DNA of 27,833 nt from Chthoniobacterales bacterium (GTDB lineage: Bacteria; Verrucomicrobiota; Verrucomicrobiia; Chthoniobacterales; UBA10450). Below are positions 8,047 to 16,403 of the stretch, one piece after another. Within the stretch, counting starts at the first letter, position 1. Each line of letters starts with the position of its first letter. Under the pieces are notes generated by a model. The model was given only the letters and a program-made list of their open reading frames with translations. It did no database searches and was not told the origin of the DNA. The stretch lies in contig JAICXG010000006.1 of NCBI GenBank assembly GCA_025980625.1, positions 1 to 27,833 of the forward strand, in the 5' to 3' direction. The translations under genes and the position numbers were made by a program.

Positions 8047-9120
8047 TCAAGCCTCGACGGGTGTTGTTTCGCTCGCGCGTTTTGTTTGCAAACGCAATTG
8101 GCCGCAGGCGGCATTGATGTCGTGCCCTTTCTCGCGCCGGAGGGTCGCGACGGCGCCGTGTTCGCGCAGGGCGCGGAGGAAACTCTCCTGGCGCTCGCGC
8201 GAAGGACGCGACCATTCCAGGCCTTCCACCCGGTTGTAGGGAATAAGATTGATCTTGGCCGAGAGTCGGCGGGCATGTTTCGCGAGCAGATGCGCCTGCT
8301 CGTGGCTGTCGTTCACATCTGCAATCAGGATGTACTCGAACATCAGCCGCTTCTTCTGCGCGACATAGAAGTCACAAGCTTCGAGCAAAGAGGCGAGGTT
8401 GTATTTGCGATTCACCGGCATGATCCGGCTCCGCACCTCGTCGGTCGCGCCATGGAGTGAAATCGCGAGCCGAAACTGCGTCGGCTCATTCGCCAATTTG
8501 CGAATTTGCGGCGCCAGACCGCTGGTCGAGATCGTGATGTGGCGCGCGCCGATCTCCAGACCCCAGGGCGCATTGATGATCCGGATCGCACGGAGCAGGT
8601 TCGTCAGGTTGGCGAGCGGTTCGCCCATTCCCATGAAGACGATGTTGTCGATCTTTTCACCGCTCTCCCGCTCGACCCCGAGCAGTTGATCGACAATCTC
8701 GTCGGCCGTCAGGTTGCGCGAAAATCCTTCGAGGCCGCTTGCGCAAAATTTGCAACCGTAAGCGCAGCCGACCTGGGTCGAGACGCAGATCGTGCGCCGG
8801 TCCGATGTTTCGCCATAAAGCGCGGGAGAAGCGGGGATGAGCACGGACTCGATCAGGCTGCCGTCCGCGAGGCGAAAGAGAAACTTGCGGGTCGTGTCTT
8901 TCGAGCCAAGGACGCGGACCACTTCCGGCCTAACGAATGAGTATGCCTGCGCCAGCGCCGCCCGGGTTTCGGCCGGGAGATCGCTCATGGCTGTGAAGGT
9001 CGCGGCCCTCTTCTTGTAGAGCCAATCGGTCACCTGCCGGGCGCGATATGCCGGCGCCTTTCGCGCCGCGAAATGCTGCTGCAGCTCCTCAAGCGTGAGC
9101 GATTTGATGGAGGGCTTCAT
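8047..9120 (-). CDS. rlmN: 23S rRNA (adenine-2503-C2)-methyltransferase RlmN
   Basis: A radical-SAM methyltransferase that modifies A2503 of 23S rRNA, and A37 of some tRNAs. It has the radical-SAM cluster motif CxxxCxxC in CAYGCKFC (cysteines at 119, 123 and 126 from this start). The family motifs MGMGEPLAN, ITISTSGLAP and LAISLHG are present. A C-terminal catalytic cysteine lies in HDINAACGQLR, and the substrate-linked cysteine region sits upstream. The start at ATG 9120 gives MKPSIKSLTLEELQ, the usual RlmN beginning; ATG 9156 would add 12 residues and cannot be excluded, since neither has a good ribosome site. Length (357) is normal. It follows the FkbM methyltransferase by about 50 bases. 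Confidence 0.96.
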   Translation of the reverse strand: MKPSIKSLTLEELQQHFAARKAPAYRARQVTDWLYKKRAATFTAMSDLPAETRAALAQAYSFVRPEVVRVLGSKDTTRKFLFRLADGSLIESVLIPASPALYGETSDRRTICVSTQVGCAYGCKFCASGLEGFSRNLTADEIVDQLLGVERESGEKIDNIVFMGMGEPLANLTNLLRAIRIINAPWGLEIGARHITISTSGLAPQIRKLANEPTQFRLAISLHGATDEVRSRIMPVNRKYNLASLLEACDFYVAQKKRLMFEYILIADVNDSHEQAHLLAKHARRLSAKINLIPYNRVEGLEWSRPSRERQESFLRALREHGAVATLRREKGHDINAACGQLRLQTKRASETTPVEA

Positions 9121-9169
9121 TAGAAACAATTCTACAGGCGTGACCGGAAGTGTCATCCGGAGCGGGCCG

Positions 9170-9937
9170 CTAGCGTCGTCTGCTGGCGACGAGAATGCCG
9201 TCCGGCTGCTCCTTCGGATCGGGCAGATCGACTTCGATTTGGTAACCGTTCGCCCGCAAAAGCTCGCGACAATCCTCGTGCAACGTCAATCCGTGGGCGC
9301 GACCGTGCGTCCCGATGAGAAAGGTCTCGACCGCGTCCTCTTTCAGGCTTTGCGGCGCGCCTTTCAGCACTTCGAGTTCGAGACCCTGCACATCCATCTG
9401 CAAAAGATCGATCCGGCGGCCAATCCGCCTAACGAGTGAATCGAGCGTGATCGTTGCGATCTGGAGTTGTTTCGATCGCCGCAGCTCCACCCTCTCGAGC
9501 AGTTTCTTCCAGCGCGTACTGAGTGAGCGCCGAGGTTCGCTCATTCTGCCAATCCGGCTGCTGTAGCCGCGATCGACGAAGCTCTGGCTGCCTTCCGAGG
9601 AAGTGAGACCTTCGGGATGAATCGTAAATTCGTTAGGCGAGAATCCGTTGAGAACGGCGTTCTCGGCTAGAAAATGGCGGTGTCGTGCGAGCGGCTCGAT
9701 CCCGTGAATCGTCAGGCCGGGCGAGAGCCTGCGCGCGAGAATGAGGTAATAACCGATCGCCGCGCCGACATCGACGAAGCAGCCATCCGGTGGAATGCGG
9801 CGGATCAAGTTGACGAAGATTTCCTCTTCTTCGGCTTCGTGGACGTTCCGTTTCGCGTAACGCGCCCGCTGTTCCTCGAGGAGCTGGTCCTGATAAACGC
9901 GGACGCCGTTCTCGAAAGTGTGAATGGCGCGCTCCAT
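9170..9937 (-). CDS. FkbM-family SAM-dependent methyltransferase
   Basis: 255 residues from ATG 9937; the frame is open upstream into the previous gene, but that part has no domain character. The SAM-binding motif I is FVDVGAAIGYYLILA (about residues 50-64), with the acidic IHGIEP at the end of beta-2. The typical FkbM ending is present: IDLLQMDVQGLELEVLKGA. FkbM proteins O-methylate sugars, lipids or natural products; the substrate here is unknown. It lies 22 bases after the stop of the sorbosone-dehydrogenase-type gene on the same strand. Two exact 9-mer copies lie inside it (9427-9435 and 9630-9638), in different reading phases. Confidence 0.88.
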   Translation of the reverse strand: MERAIHTFENGVRVYQDQLLEEQRARYAKRNVHEAEEEEIFVNLIRRIPPDGCFVDVGAAIGYYLILARRLSPGLTIHGIEPLARHRHFLAENAVLNGFSPNEFTIHPEGLTSSEGSQSFVDRGYSSRIGRMSEPRRSLSTRWKKLLERVELRRSKQLQIATITLDSLVRRIGRRIDLLQMDVQGLELEVLKGAPQSLKEDAVETFLIGTHGRAHGLTLHEDCRELLRANGYQIEVDLPDPKEQPDGILVASRRR

Positions 9938-9959
9938 CTTACAACCCGAGGTTGATCGC

Positions 9960-11252
9960 CTAACGAGTATAGCTGACGCGCCAGATCGTGCCGTGCGCGT
10001 CTTCGCTGAAGAGCAAGCTGCCGTCTTTCGCGACCGTGACGCCAACCGGCCGGCCCCAGACGTCGCCGTTCGATATGACGAAGCCGGTTACGAAATCCTC
10101 GTACTCCCCCAGCACTTTGCCGTCCCGGAACGGCACGCGCACGATCTTGTAACCGGTCGGCCGCGACCGGTTCCACGAGCCGTGGAAGGCGGCGAAGATG
10201 TCGCCGCGATATTCTTCGGGAAACTGTTTTCCGTCGTAGAAGCAGAGGTTGAGTGAGGCGGAATGCGCCTGCACGAGCACGTCGGGGACGATAACTTTCT
10301 TCGCAAGCTCGGGGTGCGCGCCGTCGTGCCGCGGGTCCTGGTGATTGCCGAGATAAAACCACGGCCAGTTGTAGAAGCCGTCGGGCCGGACGCTGCTGAT
10401 GTAATCGGGCACGAGATTGTCGCCCAGTTCGTCGCGCTCGTTCGTGCTCATCCAGAGTTCCTTCGTCCCGGGTCGCACCTTGATGCCGACGGCATTGCGG
10501 ATGCCCCAGGCGTAAACTTTCTGGCCGGTGCCGTCCGAGTTGAACTCGAAAATGCGCGCCCGGTCCTGTTCCGCGCGGTCGTCTGAGTCGTTCGTTAGGG
10601 AACCGATCGAGACGTACATCTTCTTTCCGTCGGGCGAAAAGGCGAGACCGCGCGTCCAATGCCCGCCGCCGCGGAGCAAGCCGCCGGGCGAAAGATGCGC
10701 GCCGAGTTTTTCGGCCGGTCCGCGCGCTTTCAAATCGCCGTTGCGATACGGAAAGCGGATGATGCCGTCGGTGTTCGCAACGTAGAGATATTGCGGGTCG
10801 GCGCCGGGCGGGTAGAACGCGATCCCGAACGGCTTGCGGAGATGGTCCTGAGTAAAAAGCTGCGTCACATCCGGCTTGCCGTCGCCGGCCGTGTCTCGCA
10901 GCACTTTGATTTGGTCAGCCCGGCTCTCGACGACAAAGATGTCGCCATTCGGCGCCGTCAACAGGTAGCGCGGGTCGCGAAACCCGCTCGCGTACTGCTC
11001 GATTTTGAATCCCGGCGGGGCACGAAGCTCTGCCCCTTCCGGCCGCGCCACGATCTTGGGTTCGTTATCCACCGAACGAGTCTCGTTAGGCGGCGGAAGA
11101 TCCTGCACCGTGATCTTGCGCCGAACTCCCGGCGCGTCCTCCGCCCAGCCGCCCATCGCTGCTTTGCCGGTGCGGAGCGGTTCTTCCGCGGCCGCCAGGC
11201 ACGAGATGCAAAGCGCGATTGCGCCAGCGGAAATGAACCGCGGGAAGAACAA
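9960..11252 (-). CDS. Sorbosone dehydrogenase-type beta-propeller, secreted
   Basis: About 430 residues. A signal peptide (FISAGAIALCISCLAAAEE) leads into a six-bladed propeller of the PQQ-type glucose/sorbosone dehydrogenase superfamily. Recognisable pieces are PPGFKIEQYASGFRDPRYL, AFYPPG, HWTRGLAFSPDGKKMYVSIG, the conserved YAWGIRNAVGI, STNERDELGDNLVPDY and AFHGSWNRSRPTGYKI. Likely a periplasmic sugar or aldose dehydrogenase; cofactor and substrate are not proven by sequence. The start is uncertain: TTG 11252 gives a compact signal peptide 10 bases after the upstream stop. ATG 11327 would add 25 very basic residues and ATG 11393 still more, both overlapping the upstream gene. The stop codon TAG falls inside a 9-mer repeat copy. 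Confidence 0.85.
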   Translation of the reverse strand: MFFPRFISAGAIALCISCLAAAEEPLRTGKAAMGGWAEDAPGVRRKITVQDLPPPNETRSVDNEPKIVARPEGAELRAPPGFKIEQYASGFRDPRYLLTAPNGDIFVVESRADQIKVLRDTAGDGKPDVTQLFTQDHLRKPFGIAFYPPGADPQYLYVANTDGIIRFPYRNGDLKARGPAEKLGAHLSPGGLLRGGGHWTRGLAFSPDGKKMYVSIGSLTNDSDDRAEQDRARIFEFNSDGTGQKVYAWGIRNAVGIKVRPGTKELWMSTNERDELGDNLVPDYISSVRPDGFYNWPWFYLGNHQDPRHDGAHPELAKKVIVPDVLVQAHSASLNLCFYDGKQFPEEYRGDIFAAFHGSWNRSRPTGYKIVRVPFRDGKVLGEYEDFVTGFVISNGDVWGRPVGVTVAKDGSLLFSEDAHGTIWRVSYTR

Positions 11253-11262
11253 AGGAACCCGC

Positions 11263-12123
11263 CTAACGAAGGACGGTCGCGCCCGGTTTCTTCGCGCTCG
11301 CGAGTTGTTCCTCACGCTTCCGTTCATTGATGACAAAGGTGTTGTTGTCGCCGTAGCGCGCCCACGGGCCGTGTGGCACTTCGTCGAAATCAACGAATTT
11401 CCAGTCCGTCACATCGGTGTCCTCGAGGCCCAGATAATCGCGCACCGCCGGTGAAACATCGAGGCCGGCGCCGTGATTGAGATTCGGCTTGGGCCGCTCA
11501 TTGCCAAAGACGTATTGCCAATGATCGGTGCGGAATGGGCCCGCGTCCTCCCATTGCGCATAGACGACGCGATTGCCTTTGCGGATCGCGACCCAATGAC
11601 CTTTGCAGACCGAGACACCCGGCCCCTGGTACGCTTCCTTGAACCACGGTACCACGCGCGGTGCTTCCGCCCGATGGCCTTCCTTCGCTTTGTCGTTGTA
11701 GGGCAGCGCGCAGTAGAAAGGATTTTGCCGCGGGATGAAATCAGCCGGGATATAATTGTTTCGATTCGATCGCTTCGGATCATCGTAGCCGCCGTAGCTT
11801 CGCGACCAGGTCTTGTCCCAACTGCTGGCGCGATTCGGCACCGGATTGTTTGCGCTCGGTTTTTCTCCGATCCAAAAAACAGTCGTGACGATCTCCTTTT
11901 TCCACGGGTAACGCTCTTCCCCCTGGCGTTTATTGCTCGACACATCCGAGGGCGTGTAGCTGATCGGATCGACCCGGAGAAGCAGGTCGTCGTTGAGGCG
12001 ATTCTGCTTTTTGCTCAGCTTCATTTTCGTGGGCGGCGTCTGGGCCGGCGCAGAGGGCGAAAAGAGCGCGGAGATGGAAGAAAGCGCGACCGCGATGGTG
12101 TGGGTAAGTGTTCCTGGCTTCAT
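11263..12123 (-). CDS. Secreted protein with RlpA/double-psi-barrel-like segment
   Basis: 286 residues from ATG 12123, which places a signal peptide (MKPGTLTHTIAVALSSISAL, ending near Ala-Gln) at the N-terminus; the longer frame to 12258 has no such logic. The mature part is rich in Asn, Trp and Tyr. Near the C-terminus, YAQWEDAGPF and GAGLDVSPAVRDYLGL resemble the paired Asp-x-Gly-Pro-Phe and Asp-Leu-Ser-x-x-Ala-x-x-x-Leu-Gly motifs of double-psi beta-barrel proteins (RlpA, MltA type), which act on peptidoglycan. That match is by eye and partial. It sits in the same run as an L,D-transpeptidase, which supports a cell-wall link. The TAG stop lies within a 9-mer repeat copy (11261-11269). Confidence 0.72.
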   Translation of the reverse strand: MKPGTLTHTIAVALSSISALFSPSAPAQTPPTKMKLSKKQNRLNDDLLLRVDPISYTPSDVSSNKRQGEERYPWKKEIVTTVFWIGEKPSANNPVPNRASSWDKTWSRSYGGYDDPKRSNRNNYIPADFIPRQNPFYCALPYNDKAKEGHRAEAPRVVPWFKEAYQGPGVSVCKGHWVAIRKGNRVVYAQWEDAGPFRTDHWQYVFGNERPKPNLNHGAGLDVSPAVRDYLGLEDTDVTDWKFVDFDEVPHGPWARYGDNNTFVINERKREEQLASAKKPGATVLR

Positions 12124-12247
12124 CAAAACAAATGTTCCAGCAAAAAACTGGACGCAGAACGCACCACCTAAGATTCGGTCGCCAGACCAAGGGTGCGCGT
12201 AATGTGGAGGCGCGGAACTTAGCACCACCGCGCGGTCGATCAACCCT

Positions 12248-13618
12248 TCAACCGACAAATTTCCCGGGATTCAGGATGTCGTGCGGATCGAGTGCCTGTT
12301 TCAAGCGCGCGTGCAAATCGCGCACAACGTCCGTGGTCGCTTCGGGCCACCAGCGTTTCTTGGCCAGGCCAATGCCGTGCTCGCCGGTGATCACTCCATC
12401 CCAGGCCAGAACCTGGGCGAAGAGTTCGTCGAGCGCCTGCTCCACGCGCCTGTGCACCGCCGGATCTTCATAATTCGCGGCCATAATATTGACGTGAATG
12501 TTGCCGTCGCCGGCGTGGCCGAAAGTGGCGATGGGAAAACCGTGGCGCGCCTGAAGTTGCGCGGCGAAATCGACCAGATCGACCAGGCGGCTGCGTGGGA
12601 CGACGATGTCCTGATTGAGTTTCGTTAGGCCAGTGGCGCGAAGCGAATTACTGAACTCGCGGCGCAGCGCCCACAATTTCTCGGCGCCTTCCTCGCTCAT
12701 AGCAATCGTTAGGCTGTTCGGATTGCGCGCTGCGAGCAATTTTTCGAGCGCCGCCATTTCGAACCGCACGGCTTCGGGCTGGCCATCGACATCGACCAGC
12801 ATGTGGGCGTTTCCCTCGGGAACGACGCCGGCGCCGCGGTCGTGGCGCGCCGCCTCGAGCGTAAATTGATCCGCAATTTCGAGCGAGGCGGGGAGAAAAC
12901 CGGCGGCGAAAATTGCCTGCACCGCAGCGGCGGCTTGCGACATGGTGGCGAAGGAAGCCGAGAGAGTCGCGCGCGCCGGCGGCAAAGGCAGAAGCCGGAG
13001 CGTGATTTCCGTGACCACGCCTAACAATCCTTCGGAGCCGACAAAAAGGCCGATCAAGTCGAACCCGGTTTTGTTCTTGTGCACGCGTCCGCCGGTGCGC
13101 AGCACGTCGCCGTTCGCGAGCACCACTTCGAGCCCGATAACGTAGTGGCGCGTGACGCCGTACTTCAGACAACGCGGCCCGCCCGCGTTCGTCGCGACGT
13201 TTCCGCCAATGCTGCAATCGTGCAGGCTCGCCGGATCTGGCGGGTAAAATAACTTCCGCGCGCGAACAGCGGCTTGCAGTTCGCCCGTGATCACGCCCGG
13301 CTCCACGATCGCGACCGCGTCGTCGAAACTGATTTCGTTGATCCGATTCATGCGCGCGAGCGAGAGCGCGATGCCGCCGCGGGCGGGAACGCAACCGCCG
13401 ACATATCCATAACCCGCGCCGCGAGCGGTCACGGGAATTCGGTTTTCGGAGGCAAAGCGGAGAAGCTTGCTCACCTGCTCGGCCGTGACGGCGAAAACGA
13501 CCACCTCCGGCTGGTGGAGGGCGAACCATTTGTCGCCGGCGTGCGCGATCCGCGTCGGCTCGTCGCTCGCGACAGCATCGTCGCCGAGCAGTCCGCGCAG
13601 TTCGGTCGCGAGATTCAT
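12248..13618 (-). CDS. FAD-linked oxidase, glycolate/lactate oxidase GlcD-like
   Basis: 456 residues. The FAD-binding PCMH domain covers about 30-215, with VTARGAGYGYVGGCVPARGG, VEPGVITGEL, SIGGNVATNAGGPRCLKYG and GLEVVLANGDVL. The FAD-oxidase C-terminal domain follows, with FGHAGDGNIHVNIM and the terminal ITGEHGIGLAKKRW motif, both hallmarks of GlcD, D-lactate dehydrogenase and D-2-hydroxyacid oxidases. It oxidises a 2-hydroxy acid to the 2-oxo acid with FAD; whether glycolate, lactate or another acid is not resolvable. No GlcE or GlcF subunit is next to it. Its ATG overlaps the stop of the L,D-transpeptidase gene by 4 bases (ATGA). Two exact 9-mer copies 84 bases apart (12622, 12706) both encode Leu-Thr. 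Confidence 0.93.
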   Translation of the reverse strand: MNLATELRGLLGDDAVASDEPTRIAHAGDKWFALHQPEVVVFAVTAEQVSKLLRFASENRIPVTARGAGYGYVGGCVPARGGIALSLARMNRINEISFDDAVAIVEPGVITGELQAAVRARKLFYPPDPASLHDCSIGGNVATNAGGPRCLKYGVTRHYVIGLEVVLANGDVLRTGGRVHKNKTGFDLIGLFVGSEGLLGVVTEITLRLLPLPPARATLSASFATMSQAAAAVQAIFAAGFLPASLEIADQFTLEAARHDRGAGVVPEGNAHMLVDVDGQPEAVRFEMAALEKLLAARNPNSLTIAMSEEGAEKLWALRREFSNSLRATGLTKLNQDIVVPRSRLVDLVDFAAQLQARHGFPIATFGHAGDGNIHVNIMAANYEDPAVHRRVEQALDELFAQVLAWDGVITGEHGIGLAKKRWWPEATTDVVRDLHARLKQALDPHDILNPGKFVG

Positions 13619-14241
13619 CGCTGGAGCTTAAACTCCGGCTCGACGACTTCCACGGGAGTTCCGGTTTCGGCTGCTTCGAAGAAATGTTGGGCCATCTGCG
13701 GCGGCATTCGGACGCAGCCATGCGAGGCGCGATAAGGCGGCACGAATCCGGCGTGCATGCCATAGCCGCCGGTGAAACGAAGGAAGTACGGCATCGCCGC
13801 GCCGACGAAATGCGCTCCCGGAGGACAGCGATCCCGTCTCATATCGACGTCGCGCCTAACGACCCGGCCGGAGCGGGAAACGCAGGCGCCATATTGGCTC
13901 GAGATGTGATCGGCGTCTTTTTGGATGACACGATATTTTCCCGGCGGGGTCGCAAACTCGCGCCGGCCCGAGGAGATGTTCGTGCGCCCGACCAGTTTAT
14001 CGCCGCGAAAAAAGAAGGCCTGTTGCGCAGTGAGATTGATGAGGATGCGGGTTTTTCCTGTCGCCGCGGGATCATCCTTCCAGTAGGCGACGATCGGATG
14101 ACGTGACGCCCGCCGGGTCTGTTCCGCGATCCGATGGGGTCGAACGCCAACATCGTTAGGCAATTCCGTGCAACCACTGATGACGAGGAGGGCGCTGGCA
14201 AGGAGCGGCGCGATCTTCCGGCGGGTTTGCCTAACGAACAT
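13615..14241 (-). CDS. L,D-transpeptidase lipoprotein (YkuD/ErfK family)
   Basis: 208 residues from ATG 14241, preceded by an AGGGG ribosome-site sequence. The N-terminus is a lipoprotein signal peptide: Arg-Lys-rich start, LLASALLVISGC with lipobox cysteine at about residue 22. The YkuD domain follows and holds the catalytic signature HAGFVPP...SHGCVRMPP (His, then Ser-His-Gly-Cys-x-Arg with the nucleophilic cysteine). It should form 3-3 cross-links in peptidoglycan or anchor proteins to it, from the periplasmic face. The gene starts 16 bases after the response regulator and overlaps the GlcD-like gene by 4 bases. Two exact 9-mers in opposite orientation (14153 and 14229) lie in its first 90 bases, coding Pro-Asn-Asp and Val-Arg. 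Confidence 0.92.
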   Translation of the reverse strand: MFVRQTRRKIAPLLASALLVISGCTELPNDVGVRPHRIAEQTRRASRHPIVAYWKDDPAATGKTRILINLTAQQAFFFRGDKLVGRTNISSGRREFATPPGKYRVIQKDADHISSQYGACVSRSGRVVRRDVDMRRDRCPPGAHFVGAAMPYFLRFTGGYGMHAGFVPPYRASHGCVRMPPQMAQHFFEAAETGTPVEVVEPEFKLQR

Positions 14242-14257
14242 AGGCCCCTGTTTACTT

Positions 14258-14953
14258 TCACCGTGCGCCAGCTGCGAGGGCGGGATCGCGAATCGTGTAA
14301 CCCACGTAGCGCAAAGTCTGGATGAGTGGCTGATCGAAAGCAGAATCAATCTTCTTCCGCAGCCGGGCGATAAAGATCTCGACCGTCCGGGTGTCGTATT
14401 CGTGTTCGCGTTGCCAGATGCGTTCGCACAGCTCGGTGCGCGAAAAAACCCGGCCCGGCTCCTGCATAAGCACCTGCAAGACGTCGAACTCGCGCGGCGA
14501 GAGCGCGATCGGCTGCCCGGCGCGCGAGACATGGCGATGCTGCACATCCATTTGCAGGTCTGCGACCTTGAGCAGATCGGCAGCGGTGGGCGTGGCGGCA
14601 CGCCGGCCTAACGCCTCAATCCGCGCCATGAGTTCATTCATCGCGAATGGCTTGCCGAGATAATCATCCGCACCGGCCTTCAGTCCTTTGACGCGGTCGG
14701 AGACGGCGTCGAGCGCCGTCAGGATAAGGATACGAGCGGTCGAGTGCGCGTTGCGCAAATTTTCGAGCACGGCCAGGCCATCCATCCCGGGAAGATTCAG
14801 GTCGAGCACGATCAGATCCGGCGGATCGCGCAACGCCGCCCGCAATCCCTCTGCGCCGTCGTTTGCCGCCGTTGCCTCATGATTGGCGAGTTGCAAATCG
14901 CGGATGATTTGGCGCGCGAGCCGAGCGTCGTCTTCGATAACCAGAATCCGCAT
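14258..14953 (-). CDS. OmpR/PhoB-type response regulator
   Basis: 231 residues from ATG 14953; the frame continues far upstream but only antisense to hprK. Receiver domain at 1-115: acidic pair in VIEDD, phospho-acceptor Asp in LIVLDLNLPGMDG (about residue 51), Thr in LILTALD, Lys in DDYLGKPF. The winged-helix DNA-binding domain at about 130-225 has LSPREFDVLQVLMQEPGRVF, RTVEIFIARLRKKID and the final TLRYVGYTIRD. It is a two-component transcription factor, but no cognate sensor kinase is adjacent, so it is an orphan within this window. It heads the minus-strand run with the L,D-transpeptidase (16-base gap) and is divergent from hprK, with 120 bases between. Confidence 0.95.
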   Translation of the reverse strand: MRILVIEDDARLARQIIRDLQLANHEATAANDGAEGLRAALRDPPDLIVLDLNLPGMDGLAVLENLRNAHSTARILILTALDAVSDRVKGLKAGADDYLGKPFAMNELMARIEALGRRAATPTAADLLKVADLQMDVQHRHVSRAGQPIALSPREFDVLQVLMQEPGRVFSRTELCERIWQREHEYDTRTVEIFIARLRKKIDSAFDQPLIQTLRYVGYTIRDPALAAGAR

Positions 14954-15073
14954 GGGAATACGCGCTTCGTTTGCTACGGCGGAAGGTAGAGGCAATCCGC
15001 ACGAAATCACAAGCTTTCCGCGACGCAAGGTCGGGTTGCGATTGTGCCGCGTTCGAGATAGAAAGCTTGCGCG

Positions 15074-16066
15074 ATGAGCTCCGAGCCGGCCGTCCAAACG
15101 ATCACCTCCGGCGCACAGCGCACGAATGTGCCGGTCGTGACGGTGGGCGCGTTCTACGAGCGGCACGCCAAGAAACTCCAGCTTAAGCTCGAAGGTGGTC
15201 GCGGCGGCTTGGAGCGCCGCATTCGCGAGCCGACCATCAACCGGCCCGGGCTCGCCCTCGCCGGTTTCTACGCCTACTTTGCCGAGAAACGCGTCCAGGT
15301 GCTGGGCGCGGCTGAGCAATCGTATCTCAAGAATCTGACGAGACCGCAGCGACGTCGCCGTTTCCGCGCACTCTGCCAGGCAAAAATCCCCTGCCTCGTG
15401 GTCTCGCGCGGTTTTCATCTCCCGCCCGATCTGCTCGCGATTGTGGAAGAAGCGGGCGTGGCGGTTTTTCGCACGCCGATGATCACGATGAAATTCATCA
15501 ACGCCGCCACGATCGCGCTGGAGTACGATTTTTCGCCGACCGTGACGGAGTTCGGCAGCATGGTCGATATTCTCGGCATCGGCGTGCTGATCCGCGGCGC
15601 GAGCGGCGTCGGCAAAAGCGAGTGCGTGCTCGGCCTGATTGAGCGCGGCTATAGCCTGGTGTCGGACGATGTCACGCGAGTCAAATCGCTCGAAGGTCGC
15701 GAGCTGATGGCGACGGCTCCGGATGTGACCCGTTACCATATGGAGGTGCGCGGGATTGGCATCATTAACGTCGTCTCGGTCTTCGGGATCGGAGCGATTC
15801 GGATCGAGAAGCGAGTCGATCTCGTGGTCACGCTAAAAGATTGGCAGGAGCTGGAAGAAGTGGATAGGATCGGGCTGGACCGCGAGTTTTACGAGATTCT
15901 GAAGATCCAGGTCCCGCACATCACGATTCCGGTGCGGCCGGGACGGGATATCGCGCGATTGATCGAGGTGGCGGCGATGGATCAGAAGTTGAAGGGCCTT
16001 GGATTGAACAGCGCGCTGGAATTTAACAATAAATTGATCAGTCTGATGGAGGCACAGGGCAGCTAG
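15074..16066 (+). CDS. hprK: HPr kinase/phosphorylase
   Basis: 330 residues. The N-terminal domain (about 1-150) ends with the regulatory HprK-type segment. The C-terminal kinase domain has Walker A GASGVGKS (175-182) followed by ECVLGLIERGYSLVSDD. The HprK signature HMEVRGIGIINV and the region with IPVRPGRDIARLIEVAA follow. It phosphorylates HPr on its regulatory serine with ATP or pyrophosphate, and removes that phosphate. The TAG stop directly abuts the ATG of the HPr gene, so the enzyme and its substrate are translationally coupled. In Gram-negative bacteria this enzyme generally belongs to regulatory PTS branches rather than to Firmicutes-style catabolite repression (family knowledge). 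Confidence 0.96.
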   Translation: MSSEPAVQTITSGAQRTNVPVVTVGAFYERHAKKLQLKLEGGRGGLERRIREPTINRPGLALAGFYAYFAEKRVQVLGAAEQSYLKNLTRPQRRRRFRALCQAKIPCLVVSRGFHLPPDLLAIVEEAGVAVFRTPMITMKFINAATIALEYDFSPTVTEFGSMVDILGIGVLIRGASGVGKSECVLGLIERGYSLVSDDVTRVKSLEGRELMATAPDVTRYHMEVRGIGIINVVSVFGIGAIRIEKRVDLVVTLKDWQELEEVDRIGLDREFYEILKIQVPHITIPVRPGRDIARLIEVAAMDQKLKGLGLNSALEFNNKLISLMEAQGS

Positions 16067-16375
16067 ATGGGATTACTAAACCGACGCAGCGCGGCCGACT
16101 CGGTCGAGAAGTTGGAGAAGGAGATGACGATCATCAACCGGCTCGGCCTGCACGCGCGTCCCGCCGCCATGTTCGTGCGCGTCGCGAGCAGACATCGCTG
16201 CGACATCTGGGTGGCAAAAGAGGGCGAGGAAATCAGCGGCAAAAGCATCATGGGCCTGATGATGCTCGCCGCCGGCCAGGGTTCGAAGTTGCACATCCGC
16301 GCCGAAGGTCCCGACGCCGCCCAGGCGCTGCAGGAAATCGAACAATTAATTCAGTCGCGCTTCAACGAGGATTAG
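16067..16375 (+). CDS. HPr family phosphocarrier protein
   Basis: 102 residues, about 15 longer than typical HPr because of an N-terminal extension (MGLLNRRSAADSVEKLEKE). The active-site histidine H29 lies in NRLGLHARPAA. The regulatory serine S60 lies in SGKSIMGLMML. The 31-residue spacing matches His15/Ser46 of classical HPr, so both phosphorylation sites are intact: His by enzyme I, Ser by HprK. It sits between hprK (0-base gap) and ptsI (28-base gap). It could be an HPr or an NPr-type regulator; the intact serine and the linked hprK favour a serine-regulated carrier. Confidence 0.95.
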   Translation: MGLLNRRSAADSVEKLEKEMTIINRLGLHARPAAMFVRVASRHRCDIWVAKEGEEISGKSIMGLMMLAAGQGSKLHIRAEGPDAAQALQEIEQLIQSRFNED

Positions 16376-16403
16376 TTGACGCTCCGGGTATTCTAAGACC
16401 GGG

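Noticed and set aside
14954..15739. Upstream extension of the response-regulator frame to 15739
   Set aside because: The extra 262 residues are entirely antisense to hprK or in the intergenic gap; the receiver domain begins at ATG 14953.
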